From: JAWKTM01 sp041399085
Lineage (GTDB): Bacteria > Planctomycetota > Planctomycetia > Pirellulales > Pirellulaceae
DNA: 64,000 nt
Assembly: GCA_041399085.1 (NCBI GenBank)
Contig: JAWKTM010000025.1
Coordinates: forward strand, 33,330-97,329
Direction: 5' to 3'
A program made the translations under genes and the position numbers. Shown here one piece after another: positions 1-8,111 of the stretch. The notes beneath the pieces were generated by a model, which did not search any database, was not told the DNA's origin, and was given only the letters and a program-made list of their open reading frames with translations. Positions within the stretch are counted from its first letter, which is position 1. Every line of letters begins with the position of its first letter.

Positions 1-7
1 ACAATGG

Positions 8-323
8 CGTGACTCTGCCCGTTGATCGGCTGAGTCCGCTCGTCGATCGCTTGAGGGTGCGGATTGATCGCTTGGGACCGCACGTTTAGCCGTGAGCGTG
101 CAGGTTTACGGTGTGAGCCCGCACATTTACGCCGTGGGTGCCCACATTTATCCCGTGAGGGTGCCCGTCTATCGCTTGGGAGTGCCCGTCTATCGCGTGA
201 GGGTGCAGATTTATCGCGTGAGGGTGCTCGCTGTCTATCGGTTGGGACTGCAGATTTATCGCGTGAGGTGCTCGTTCATCGCTTGAGGGTGCACATTTAT
301 CGCTTGAGGCCGCACATTTGTCG
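8..323. repeat. Imperfect tandem repeat array, about 21-bp unit, about 15 copies
   Basis: The stretch is built from consecutive units of 20-24 bp, mostly 21, with a consensus close to TTGAGGGTGCACATTTATCGC read on the + strand. The array probably continues past the left edge of the window. Because 21 bp is seven codons, both strands stay open and give heptapeptide-periodic translations (for example HPHAIDG-type repeats on the minus strand), but the 20- and 24-bp units break any single frame. I therefore regard it as non-coding. Function unknown; see findings. Confidence 0.8.
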
Positions 324-407
324 AAAATCTTTGCCGCCCCAAACCGCCCAATTACCCACGACACCGCCAGGCCGTCGCACCCAACCGCCTCCGCCCCAAT
401 CCAGCCG

Positions 408-590
408 CTAGCTGCTTATGCCGAGGATTTCAACATCCGGCAAACCCTGCTCCCTCCGCATCGACTGGAACTTGGCCACGGCCTCCGCCGCCACCGCCGA
501 ACCGGCGAGGCGAACAACCTTCAGCGATCCCAATCCCACGAGCGGCGTCAGGTCCGAAACCACCGTAGTCGGCGCCGCAGACCTCCAACG
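408..590 (-). pseudogene. Leucine-rich-repeat protein C-terminal relic
   Basis: A short minus-strand frame ends at 408 and reads like the last repeat of a planctomycete LRR protein: a DLTPLVGLGSLKVVRLAG stretch, then a helical segment and an LPDVEILG end. No upstream coding frame continues it, and the stretch before it is in a different frame and carries no repeat. It is best read as the remnant of a decayed gene. The assignment rests on pattern only. Confidence 0.4.
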
Positions 591-641
591 CCGGTCGGCT
601 GGCATTGTTATAAATTAAGTATCGGTTGAGTTCGGTTGTGC

Positions 642-660
642 CACTGGCATTTTGCCAGTG
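642..660. repeat. REP-like hairpin, left copy
   Basis: Perfect 8-bp arms CACTGGCA / TGCCAGTG separated by TTT. A near-identical hairpin in opposite orientation lies at 901-919 (CACTGGCG aaa CGCCAGTG). The flanks also match when one copy is reverse-complemented (GTGCCACTGGC...GCCAGTGCT), so these are two members of one dispersed element and not chance palindromes. Confidence 0.65.
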
Positions 661-900
661 CTCTTCTGCCGGCACTTGTAGGTCCAATCACCTCAAAGGT
701 TTCCGCGAGAGAAGTCGCTGCAAATACTGGGTTTGCTGGAGAAAACCGTGCAGACAGCCAGTCTATAACAGCAAACAAATGCCAACGGAAAGCGGGCGCC
801 GTTTGAAGGCGAACGGCCGGATCGACGTTGCCGCGGTGAATCGCCAGCATTGCTTCGCGTGATACTCACGCCACAACACCCAACGAACGGCCTCCAAAAG

Positions 901-919
901 CACTGGCGAAACGCCAGTG
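901..919. repeat. REP-like hairpin, right copy (inverted relative to 642-660)
   Basis: Perfect 8-bp arms CACTGGCG / CGCCAGTG around AAA. Together with the copy at 642-660 it brackets about 240 bp that hold no recognisable gene, an arrangement like a small non-autonomous element or a BIME-like pair of REP units. Confidence 0.65.
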
Positions 920-1208
920 GCACGCCGAGTTTGTCTTCAATGCCCGACATCGTACCCGAAACGCCCCCTCGATTCACTCGCGATCCGTTAGCCGCCGCGT
1001 TGACCGAGGACCGGGTTGTCGCATCGGCAATCCGCGGCCCTGGTGGGGATGGCGGTGGTCGTCCAGCGGTCAGCGTGACGCCGCCGCCCGTGATTGGTCG
1101 CCGCGAATCGCTGATTGAAGATGACTGGCGGCGGAACGGGCTTTATCGTCGGCGATCGCGGGCTGTTGCTGAGGACGGCGGACCACGGGCTTAGCTGGCG
1201 GCCAAATC

Positions 1209-1403
1209 ATGCTGCACATGCTGACTGGCGAACGTGAACTGCGCTCGTCGACGCTGCAGCTTCCCGGCCCGGCCGCTCCGATCAACTGCGTCCCGGATGT
1301 GAGCGAGTTAACACGGGAATTGGAAGCGGCGGGCTTCGATGGTCTGCGGTTCGAGCGTTTCGGAAACTCGCCCTGCTTCGTTCGCGATTGCGGCGTTTCG
1401 TAG
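1209..1403 (+). pseudogene. Methyltransferase-like C-terminal relic
   Basis: A 64-codon frame contains LPGPAAPINCVPDVSELT, then an ELEAAGFDGLRFERFGNSPCFV segment and a stop. This resembles the C-terminus of small SAM-dependent methyltransferases that end in a helix, an ERFG strand and a PCFV motif, including some arsenite methyltransferase relatives. No SAM-binding motif precedes it in any frame, so at most it is a fragment. Family assignment is tentative. Confidence 0.3.
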
Positions 1404-1629
1404 TGGCCGGCGGGAATATCTTTCGCGAATAGCGAAATACTCTACGATGAACGGCAAAAGCTGGGGTGTTCCCCCTCGACCGGTGAGCCAGCGGAATGTT
1501 GGTGTGCGGACCGGATTGGGACGCCGGCGGCAATGCTCTCCTTTATTATTCTCGTGCGAATTACTCGCGGCATCCCGGCCGGCGGTCGGTTGACGGCGAG
1601 TTGCCATCCTCCGCTGGACGAATCCAACC
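1404..1629. other. Non-coding spacer upstream of yidC
   Basis: Open frames here are short and show no recognisable protein features. No clear Shine-Dalgarno precedes the yidC start. With the relics at 408-1403, the whole first 1.6 kb carries no intact gene that I can support. Confidence 0.5.
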
Positions 1630-4185
1630 GTGGAAAAGCGTTACGTTCTGTTTGTTTTGTTGTCGGCGGTCATCCTGTTTGGATACCTCAGCATCGCTTC
1701 GCTGTTCGCTCCGCCTCCAGAAGTCGAAGTTGCCGAGCAGCCGTTCGACGACCAATCGCCGCTCGACGTGCCCGCGGACGGCGGTGAGTCGTCGAAGTCG
1801 CGATCCGAGGCATCGGACGATTCCGATGCGACAACCGGCACGGACGACGCTTCGACCACAGCGGAAACCGCGCCGGAAGTGCGAGCCGACCGCGCCGAGT
1901 CAGAGCGATGGACGACGTTGGGAACTGGCGCCGGCGAGCCGATCCCGATGCTGGTGACGTTCACCAATCGAGGCGCGGCGGTCGAGCGGATCGAGCTGAC
2001 GGCACGAGCACCCAACGGCAACTTGCGGTTTCGCGATGTGTTTGCCGAGGACGGATATTTGGGCCACTTGGCGCTTCGCGAGACGCAGCGCGGCGTGGAG
2101 ATTGGCGTCGTTGGCGATGGGACACCGGCTGCTTTGGCGAAGGGTACGGATGACGCATCGCTGCGCGGGCTACAAGCTGGCGACGTGATTACGGATTTCA
2201 ATGGCACGGCGGTGGATTCGAGCGTCGAGTTCAATCAACTGCTGCAACTGACCAAGCCGGGCGACGAAGTCACGATCACGGTCTCACGCCCTTCGGCCGC
2301 GGCAACGGAAAATGGCGCGGACAACGCCCCGGACAACAGCGCTGGCGAGGATGCGGACGAGCCGAGCGACACGCCGGAGGTTTCGCCGCGAATCTTGAAG
2401 TTCGCCGTTGTTTTGGGCGAACATCCGCTGGAGATTATCGCACCGGAAGTCGAATCGGATGCGACGCAACTGGTAACCGACCCCGCCTCGTTGATGATGA
2501 CGATCGCCAAACTGGGCGAAGCTCAAGGCAAGCTGGTCAGCTTCGACGACGAGACACGCCGGCGCTGGAAGGCGTTGGACGAAGTGGTGTGGGAGATGCA
2601 CCCGCTCGAAGCGCCGCTGATTGGCGTCGAGTTTCGTTACAGGCTGACATCTGATGACCTGAAGTCCGTCGGCCTGAGCGGCTCGTGGCAGATCGTCAAG
2701 CGGTACTCGCTGGCGACGATTCCTCAGCCCGAATCCGACGGTCAAGAGGAGATGCCATACCATCTGCAATTGGATATCGCCTTAAAAAACCTAGGCGAAC
2801 AGCCGCAGCGGATCGCGTTTCGGTTGGCCGGTCCGAACGGTTTGCCGACGGAAGGCTGGTGGTATCAGAACAAGATCCATCCGCAAATGATGGCGTCCGC
2901 GGGAGCTCGCGACGTGATTTGGGAGTCGCTGGGCGAAGGCCACCGGCTGCTCGGCGGACCGAAGATTTACAGCAACGCGCGTGAGAATCAAGAAGACGAT
3001 AAGCCGATCGTCACATCGATCGCTTCAACCACCGACCCCGAAGATCGGCGGACGATAAGCAACGTGGGCGTCGACACGCAGTACTTTGTCGTCTCGCTGA
3101 TTCCGGCACGTTGGGCGACCGCCAACCGATGCTGGTCGATGAATTGGTGGCTTATCCGGTGGCCGGCGTGCTGGAGATACCGAAGGCCAAGATTCGCGCG
3201 ACCAATGTTTCGTTCGCGATCGTCAGCCCCACAGTATACGGTCGCTCCGAACGAAGAGGTCAAGCAATCGTTCGTCGTGTTCGCCGGCCCAAAGGATCCC
3301 GATGTTCTGGCGGCTTACGATCTGTCGGAAAGCATCGAATACGGCTGGGGCATTTTCGAGCTGTTCGCTCGGCCGTTGATGGCCATCCTGCATATCTTTT
3401 ATCGCATCACGCACAACTATGGCTTGGCGATCATCATGCTCACGGTGCTCGTGCGAGCGTGCATGACGCCGGTCAGCCGCAAGGCGGCGAAGAGTGCCGC
3501 CAAGATGCAGGAGCTGGCTCCCGAGCTGAAAAAGATCAGCGAGAAATACAAGGACGATCTGGTCAAGCAGCGACAGGCTCAGCAGGAGTTGTATCGCAAA
3601 CACAACTTCAATCCGTTTGGTAGTTGCTTGCTGATGTTCTTCCAATTGCCGGTGTTCATCGGCCTGTATCGCTGCCTGTCGATCGACCTCGAGCTGCGGC
3701 AAGCGCCGTTGATTCCGGGCATTCGCTGGGCGTCGAATTTGGCCGCGCCCGACATGCTATTTCGCTGGGATACGTTCATGCCGGAATTCATCGCCGGCGA
3801 AGGCACGGGCTGGCTGGGGCCATATTTCAACATTCTGCCTGTTGTGACAATCTGCTTGTTCCTGGCTCAGCAGAAGATGTTCACGCCGCCGCCGACTGAC
3901 GATCAACAGAAGGCTCAGCAGCAAATGATGACGTTCATGATGATCTTCATGGGCGTGCTGTTCTTCCGCGTGCCGAGCGGGTTGTGCGTCTACTTTATCG
4001 TGTCCAGTATTTGGGGCATCGCCGAGCGAAAGTTGTTGCCTAAACCCACGCCGGGCGGCCAAGCGGAGCCAGCGCCGGCCAAGAAAGGTTGGCTTGCCAC
4101 GCTGCTGGATAAGGCCGCCGAAAACGGCAGCGCGTCGACTTCGACGGCCGAACAACGTAAGAAGCGCCAGCAGAAGCGGCGTTGA
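1630..4185 (+). CDS. yidC: Membrane protein insertase YidC with PDZ insertion (internal compensated frame switch)
   Basis: Inserts proteins into the inner membrane, alone or with SecYEG. It starts at GTG 1630 with MEKRYVLFVLL, giving the expected N-terminal transmembrane helix (residues about 5-27). A large periplasmic domain follows and then the conserved C-terminal hydrophobic core from about residue 575 (GWGIFELFARPL, then NYGLAIIMLTVLVR, the Lys/Gln-rich cytoplasmic hairpin, FQLPVFIGLYR). At 851 aa it is far longer than the roughly 550 aa of E. coli YidC. The excess includes a PDZ-like module (about residues 155-225, with GLQAGDVITDFNG) and an acidic linker. Between about 3105 and 3228 the family-like sequence (MLVDELVAYPVAGVLEIPK, ATNVSFAIVS) lies in another frame, so two compensating indels scramble about 40 residues. 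The gene sits 14 bp before mnmE. Confidence 0.93.
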   Translation: MEKRYVLFVLLSAVILFGYLSIASLFAPPPEVEVAEQPFDDQSPLDVPADGGESSKSRSEASDDSDATTGTDDASTTAETAPEVRADRAESERWTTLGTGAGEPIPMLVTFTNRGAAVERIELTARAPNGNLRFRDVFAEDGYLGHLALRETQRGVEIGVVGDGTPAALAKGTDDASLRGLQAGDVITDFNGTAVDSSVEFNQLLQLTKPGDEVTITVSRPSAAATENGADNAPDNSAGEDADEPSDTPEVSPRILKFAVVLGEHPLEIIAPEVESDATQLVTDPASLMMTIAKLGEAQGKLVSFDDETRRRWKALDEVVWEMHPLEAPLIGVEFRYRLTSDDLKSVGLSGSWQIVKRYSLATIPQPESDGQEEMPYHLQLDIALKNLGEQPQRIAFRLAGPNGLPTEGWWYQNKIHPQMMASAGARDVIWESLGEGHRLLGGPKIYSNARENQEDDKPIVTSIASTTDPEDRRTISNVGVDTQYFVVSLIPARWATANRCWSMNWWLIRWPACWRYRRPRFARPMFRSRSSAPQYTVAPNEEVKQSFVVFAGPKDPDVLAAYDLSESIEYGWGIFELFARPLMAILHIFYRITHNYGLAIIMLTVLVRACMTPVSRKAAKSAAKMQELAPELKKISEKYKDDLVKQRQAQQELYRKHNFNPFGSCLLMFFQLPVFIGLYRCLSIDLELRQAPLIPGIRWASNLAAPDMLFRWDTFMPEFIAGEGTGWLGPYFNILPVVTICLFLAQQKMFTPPPTDDQQKAQQQMMTFMMIFMGVLFFRVPSGLCVYFIVSSIWGIAERKLLPKPTPGGQAEPAPAKKGWLATLLDKAAENGSASTSTAEQRKKRQQKRR

Positions 4186-4199
4186 TCGCGAGCCGCGTC

Positions 4200-5573
4200 A
4201 TGCTTCACGTCGACGATACGATCGCCGCGATTGCGTCCGCGTCAGGCGGAGCGGTGCGGGGAATTCTGCGAGTCAGCGGCCCTGACGCGGTCGTCATCCT
4301 CGAACGTTGTTTCGCTCCGAACGAAACCGAACCGGCGGATTGGTCCCGCAATGCTCGGCCAACGGTCATCACGGGAACAATCGACGTTGCCGGTCCCTTG
4401 GGTGCGATCCCCGTCGATGCTTATGTCTGGCCGAACGCGCGGAGCTACACGCGTCAGCCGAGCATCGAGCTGCACACGATCGGCTCGGCTCCGATTTTGG
4501 ACGCGTTGCTGCGAACGCTAATCGCCGCCGGTGCGCGGTTGGCTGAGCCCGGCGAGTTCACGTTGCGAGCCTTCCTAGCCGGGCGAATTGATCTGACGCA
4601 GGCCGAAGCCGTGTTGGGCGTGATCGATGCGCGAGATCGTGCCGAGTTGCAAACGGCGCTCGAACAGTTGGCCGGCGGTTTGGGCTCGCCGTTGCATCGA
4701 CTGCGTGAGGACTTGCTGCAACTGCTCGCCCACTTGGAAGCCGGGCTCGATTTCGTAGAGGAAGACATCGAGTTCATTTCGCGCGAGCAACTGGACAGTG
4801 ATCTGGGGAACGCTGCTCGTCAGATTGAAGAAATTGTCGAGCAAACCGGTTCGCGGAACCTCGCCGATTCCGCTTATCCGATCGTCTTGCGCGGTCTGCC
4901 GAACGTCGGCAAGAGCAGTTTGTTGAACGCGTTGTGCGGGACCGACGCCGCGATCGTTTCCGAACAAGCCGGGACGACGCGCGACTACGTGGCGGCGGAG
5001 GTCGACATCGGCGGACTGGCTTGTTTGCTGATCGATACGGCGGGCGTTGAACCGCCGACCGACGATGGCATTCAAGCGGCGGCCCAGCGCGCCGCGGTCC
5101 GGCAACATCTTCAATCGCGGATCGAGCTGCTGTGTATCGACGCCAGCCGGGATCTGGAAGTTTGGGAACGCGAGCAGCTCGCGCAGTCCAACGACACGCG
5201 GATCGTGGTCGCCACGAAAGCGGATCAGCCTCGCGAGGCGGAGATTCCGTCTTGCTGCGAAGTGATCGACATCAGCAGCCAGACCGGCTTTGGATTGGCC
5301 GACTTGCGCGTTGCGATCCGCGGGCGAATCGAGCGGCTGTATCATCGCGACAGTGCCATCGTGGGTGACACCGCGGTCCGTTGTCTGGACAGCTTGCAAG
5401 CGGCGGCGGAATCGCTGCAGCGGGCGCGCGAAGCCGCGTCGCTGGAATTGGGCGAAGAATTGGTAGCCGCCGAAATCCGTATTGCTCTCGATGAACTCGG
5501 TCGCGTCACCGGCGCCGTCCATACCGACGACGTGCTGGATCGCATCTTCAGCCGGTTCTGCATCGGCAAATAG
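4200..5573 (+). CDS. mnmE: tRNA uridine-5-carboxymethylaminomethyl modification GTPase MnmE
   Basis: With MnmG it forms the complex that installs the (carboxymethyl)aminomethyl group at wobble U34 of certain tRNAs. The ATG at 4200 gives MLHVDDTIAAIASASG, the usual N-terminus; the frame is open upstream but lacks family similarity. The N-terminal folate-binding domain is followed by a helical domain and an inserted G domain with G1 GLPNVGKSS, G2 TTRD, G3 DTAG and G4 TKAD. The C-terminal FCIGK contains the catalytic Cys of the CxGK motif. Length 457 aa is normal. It follows yidC, a common pairing, but rpmH, rnpA and mnmG are not in view. Confidence 0.96.
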   Translation: MLHVDDTIAAIASASGGAVRGILRVSGPDAVVILERCFAPNETEPADWSRNARPTVITGTIDVAGPLGAIPVDAYVWPNARSYTRQPSIELHTIGSAPILDALLRTLIAAGARLAEPGEFTLRAFLAGRIDLTQAEAVLGVIDARDRAELQTALEQLAGGLGSPLHRLREDLLQLLAHLEAGLDFVEEDIEFISREQLDSDLGNAARQIEEIVEQTGSRNLADSAYPIVLRGLPNVGKSSLLNALCGTDAAIVSEQAGTTRDYVAAEVDIGGLACLLIDTAGVEPPTDDGIQAAAQRAAVRQHLQSRIELLCIDASRDLEVWEREQLAQSNDTRIVVATKADQPREAEIPSCCEVIDISSQTGFGLADLRVAIRGRIERLYHRDSAIVGDTAVRCLDSLQAAAESLQRAREAASLELGEELVAAEIRIALDELGRVTGAVHTDDVLDRIFSRFCIGK

Positions 5574-5677
5574 ATACTCGCTCTTGACCCGCCGTGGCAG
5601 ACTTGATACTAACCACGCCCCGCGCAGAACCGAATCGGTTGTTATCGTCCACGGGACCGGCGAGGCTTGAGTGCAAC

Positions 5678-7000
5678 GTGCGAAATTTGACTAAAAAATT
5701 GATCGTCGCGATTCTGTGCGTCGGTAGCTTGATGGTTGCCGAACTCACGTTCGCGCAGCGAGTTCGCTTGCCCAGCGTAACGGCCGGATACCAAGGGGAC
5801 GTGACCACACAGCCCTATGTGCCGCCGACCGGGTCGACTTTGGCGCCGGTGCCGCAGCCAAACGCTGGCGTGATGGGCGGCGCCACCCTGCAAGCGCCGG
5901 GTTTCGATCCGTACGCATCGCAAAACGCGGCCGGCGTCGCGCCGTCCTTGTTGGGATCGCCACCTCAGCCCGGATATTACGGCGGCTCGGTTCCGGGCAT
6001 GCCGCCAGCGCCCGGCTACGGAGCGGCTGGCACGTATCCGTATGGCGGCTATCCGACGACGCAGTTTCCGACCACGCCGCCCGCTTTGTTTCCGAATGGC
6101 ACTTCGCTGTGGGGGCCGAACGCCGCCGGAAACGCGCCGCCTTGGGGGCCGCCGCTGCGTTTGTTTTACGGACCGCGGATTCGCCATACGTGGTTGCCTG
6201 ACGGCGAGGGTTTGAACGATTTGGAATGGAACAAGTCCGATATCTCGTTCGCGATCGCCTTTCCGAACTTCCTGTATTCCAGCCAGCCGTTGTATGTGCT
6301 GCCGTCGTTCACACTGGATTTGTGGGAAGGCCCCCGTAATCCGGGCGCGCCGTTCGATCCGGGTCCGCCGGCGACTCCGGCCGTGCCGCCATCGGACTTG
6401 CCCGCGCGGGCTTACGAGGCGTTCGTCGACTTCGGTTGGCAATCGGATCCAAACCAGATTCTGGGCGTCGATCTCGGATTCCGCATTGGCGTATGGACTG
6501 ACTTTGACACGTTGAACAACGACAGTCTTCGATTGTTGGGCAAAGGTCTGGTCAAGTACCACGTGACGCCCGCCGTGACTTTAAAAGCCGGCGTGCTATA
6601 TGTGGATCGGTTGAAGGTGAAGCTGATTCCGGCTGGCGGTATTTTGTGGGAGCCGAATCCGCAGATGCGGTTCGACATCTACTTTCCCGAGCCGAAGATC
6701 AGCACCTATTTCACAACGCTGGGCAACTATGAGATCTGGACCTATCTGGCCGGCGAATATGGCGGCGGTTCGTGGACGATCGAACGCGTAAGCGGCATGT
6801 CGGATCAAATCGACATCAACGATATTCGCGTGATCGCCGGCATCGAGTGGGCTCGGCCCGACATGATTCGCCAAGGCCGCCGAATCGGCTTCATCGAGGC
6901 TGGCTACGTGTTCGAACGCGAATTGCTCTATCGCAATACGCCGGCGTCGAATTTGGATCTGGGCGAGACCTTGATGGTTCGGGCTGGTATCGGCTACTAA
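5678..7000 (+). CDS. Secreted outer-membrane-type protein, planctomycete family
   Basis: I chose GTG 5678 because it starts directly at a signal peptide, MRNLTKKLIVAILCVGSLMV followed by AELTFA and a likely cleavage before QRV. Earlier starts in the frame add a non-hydrophobic leader. After the signal come about 100 residues rich in Pro, Gly, Tyr and Ala, then about 290 residues of alternating polar/aromatic strand-like sequence (FAIAFPNFLYSSQPLYVLPSF, LGVDLGFRIGVWTDFDTL, EAGYVFERELLY) ending in a Tyr. That layout suggests an outer-membrane beta barrel or porin-like protein. No catalytic motif is seen and function is unknown. Confidence 0.65.
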   Translation: MRNLTKKLIVAILCVGSLMVAELTFAQRVRLPSVTAGYQGDVTTQPYVPPTGSTLAPVPQPNAGVMGGATLQAPGFDPYASQNAAGVAPSLLGSPPQPGYYGGSVPGMPPAPGYGAAGTYPYGGYPTTQFPTTPPALFPNGTSLWGPNAAGNAPPWGPPLRLFYGPRIRHTWLPDGEGLNDLEWNKSDISFAIAFPNFLYSSQPLYVLPSFTLDLWEGPRNPGAPFDPGPPATPAVPPSDLPARAYEAFVDFGWQSDPNQILGVDLGFRIGVWTDFDTLNNDSLRLLGKGLVKYHVTPAVTLKAGVLYVDRLKVKLIPAGGILWEPNPQMRFDIYFPEPKISTYFTTLGNYEIWTYLAGEYGGGSWTIERVSGMSDQIDINDIRVIAGIEWARPDMIRQGRRIGFIEAGYVFERELLYRNTPASNLDLGETLMVRAGIGY

Positions 7001-7046
7001 TGGTGGCTGAATTGCCAGTTCGTCCGTTTGAGGAAAATCTCTCGCC

Positions 7047-8072
7047 ATGAAAATCGGCATCGTTGGATATCAGGGCTCCGGCAAGAGCACGTTGTTCGAG
7101 TGGATTACGGGAACTCCGGCCGATCCGGCTCAGGCCCACACGGCTCAGATGGCGATGTGCCAAGTGCCCGATCCGCGCGTGGGCGAACTCTGCAAAATCT
7201 ACAAGCCGAAGAAGATCACTCAGGCCGCGTTGGAAATCGTCGATACTCCGGGGCTGAGCCGTTCGCATGAAGGAAGCGCTCAGCGGTTGGCGATGATTCG
7301 CGAAGCCGGATGTCTGGTGGTCGTCGTGTCGGCTTGGGGCGGCAACAATGCTGCCGCGGACCTAAGCAACTTTGACGACGATCTGCTGATCGCCGACCTG
7401 GATATCATGGCTGGTCGAGTCGAGCGGCTAAAGGATCAAGTTCGTCGGCCGCGCCCGAATCGCGAAGAACTGGAGCAGGAACTGGCGGCGCTCGAACCGT
7501 TGCACGCGGCCTTGGAAGCGGGCCAACCGCTACGCGAAATTCAACTCACGCCGGAACAGAAAAAGGCGACGCGGTCGTTTCAACTATTCAGCGAGAAACC
7601 ACGTTTGGTGGTCGTCAATGTGGCGGACGACGAGACCGATGTCGAGCAATACCAGAAGCTGGCTCCCGAGGGCTCGAAATTGGTCGCGGTCCCGTTGGGA
7701 ATCCAGTTAGAACTGACCAAGATGGATGCGGAGGAGCGAGACGAGTTCTGCCGCGAAATGGGCATCGAGATGTTCGACCGCGACGGCTTGATACGCCAGA
7801 TCATGGATTCGTCCAAGCAGATGCTGTTCTTCACGGCGGGCGAGAAAGAGGTGCGGACATGGATGATTCCGCAGCAGTGCCCAGCGGTCGAAGCGGCCGG
7901 TTCGATTCACACCGACTTGGCGCGCGGCTTCATTCGAGCGGAAGTCATCACGTGCGATGACATGATTCGTCTGGGCAGCGAACGCGAGGTGAAGGCACAC
8001 AACCTGGCTCGACAAGAGCCGAAGGACTATATCATCAAGGACGGCGACATCCTTAACATCCGGCACAATTAG
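7047..8072 (+). CDS. YchF-like (Obg-related) GTPase/ATPase with C-terminal TGS-type domain
   Basis: P-loop protein of the TRAFAC/Obg group. The N-terminus MKIGIVGYQGSGKSTLFEW carries the Walker A motif, and VDTPGLSRS supplies the G3 DxxG motif. A coiled-coil insertion (about residues 130-175) follows. The NKxD position is replaced by NVAD, as in YchF relatives that do not show strict GTP specificity. The last 80 residues (MIPQQCPAVEAAGSIHTDL, FIRAEVI, IIKDGDILNIRHN) match the DUF933/TGS-like end of YchF. At 341 aa it is slightly short for YchF, so it may be a paralogue. ATG at 7047, 46 bp after the preceding gene. Confidence 0.85.
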   Translation: MKIGIVGYQGSGKSTLFEWITGTPADPAQAHTAQMAMCQVPDPRVGELCKIYKPKKITQAALEIVDTPGLSRSHEGSAQRLAMIREAGCLVVVVSAWGGNNAAADLSNFDDDLLIADLDIMAGRVERLKDQVRRPRPNREELEQELAALEPLHAALEAGQPLREIQLTPEQKKATRSFQLFSEKPRLVVVNVADDETDVEQYQKLAPEGSKLVAVPLGIQLELTKMDAEERDEFCREMGIEMFDRDGLIRQIMDSSKQMLFFTAGEKEVRTWMIPQQCPAVEAAGSIHTDLARGFIRAEVITCDDMIRLGSEREVKAHNLARQEPKDYIIKDGDILNIRHN

Positions 8073-8111
8073 CGCGACTGCGATGGCAGCGACATTCAAG
8101 GGGAGCCGCGC

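Noticed and set aside
8..323. CRISPR array
   Set aside because: Units abut one another with no unique spacers and vary in sequence; no cas gene is present.
8..323. Heptapeptide-repeat protein encoded in the array
   Set aside because: 20- and 24-bp units break every frame and there is no start or ribosome site in a sensible place.
1..1629. Chromosome origin
   Set aside because: No DnaA boxes, dnaA, rpmH or parAB were seen; the yidC-mnmE pair alone is not enough.
4575..5522. 315-codon minus ORF opposite mnmE
   Set aside because: Shadow of a gene with all GTPase motifs.
5594..5677. Upstream start for the outer-membrane-type protein
   Set aside because: It would put 28 residues without hydrophobic character before a good signal peptide.
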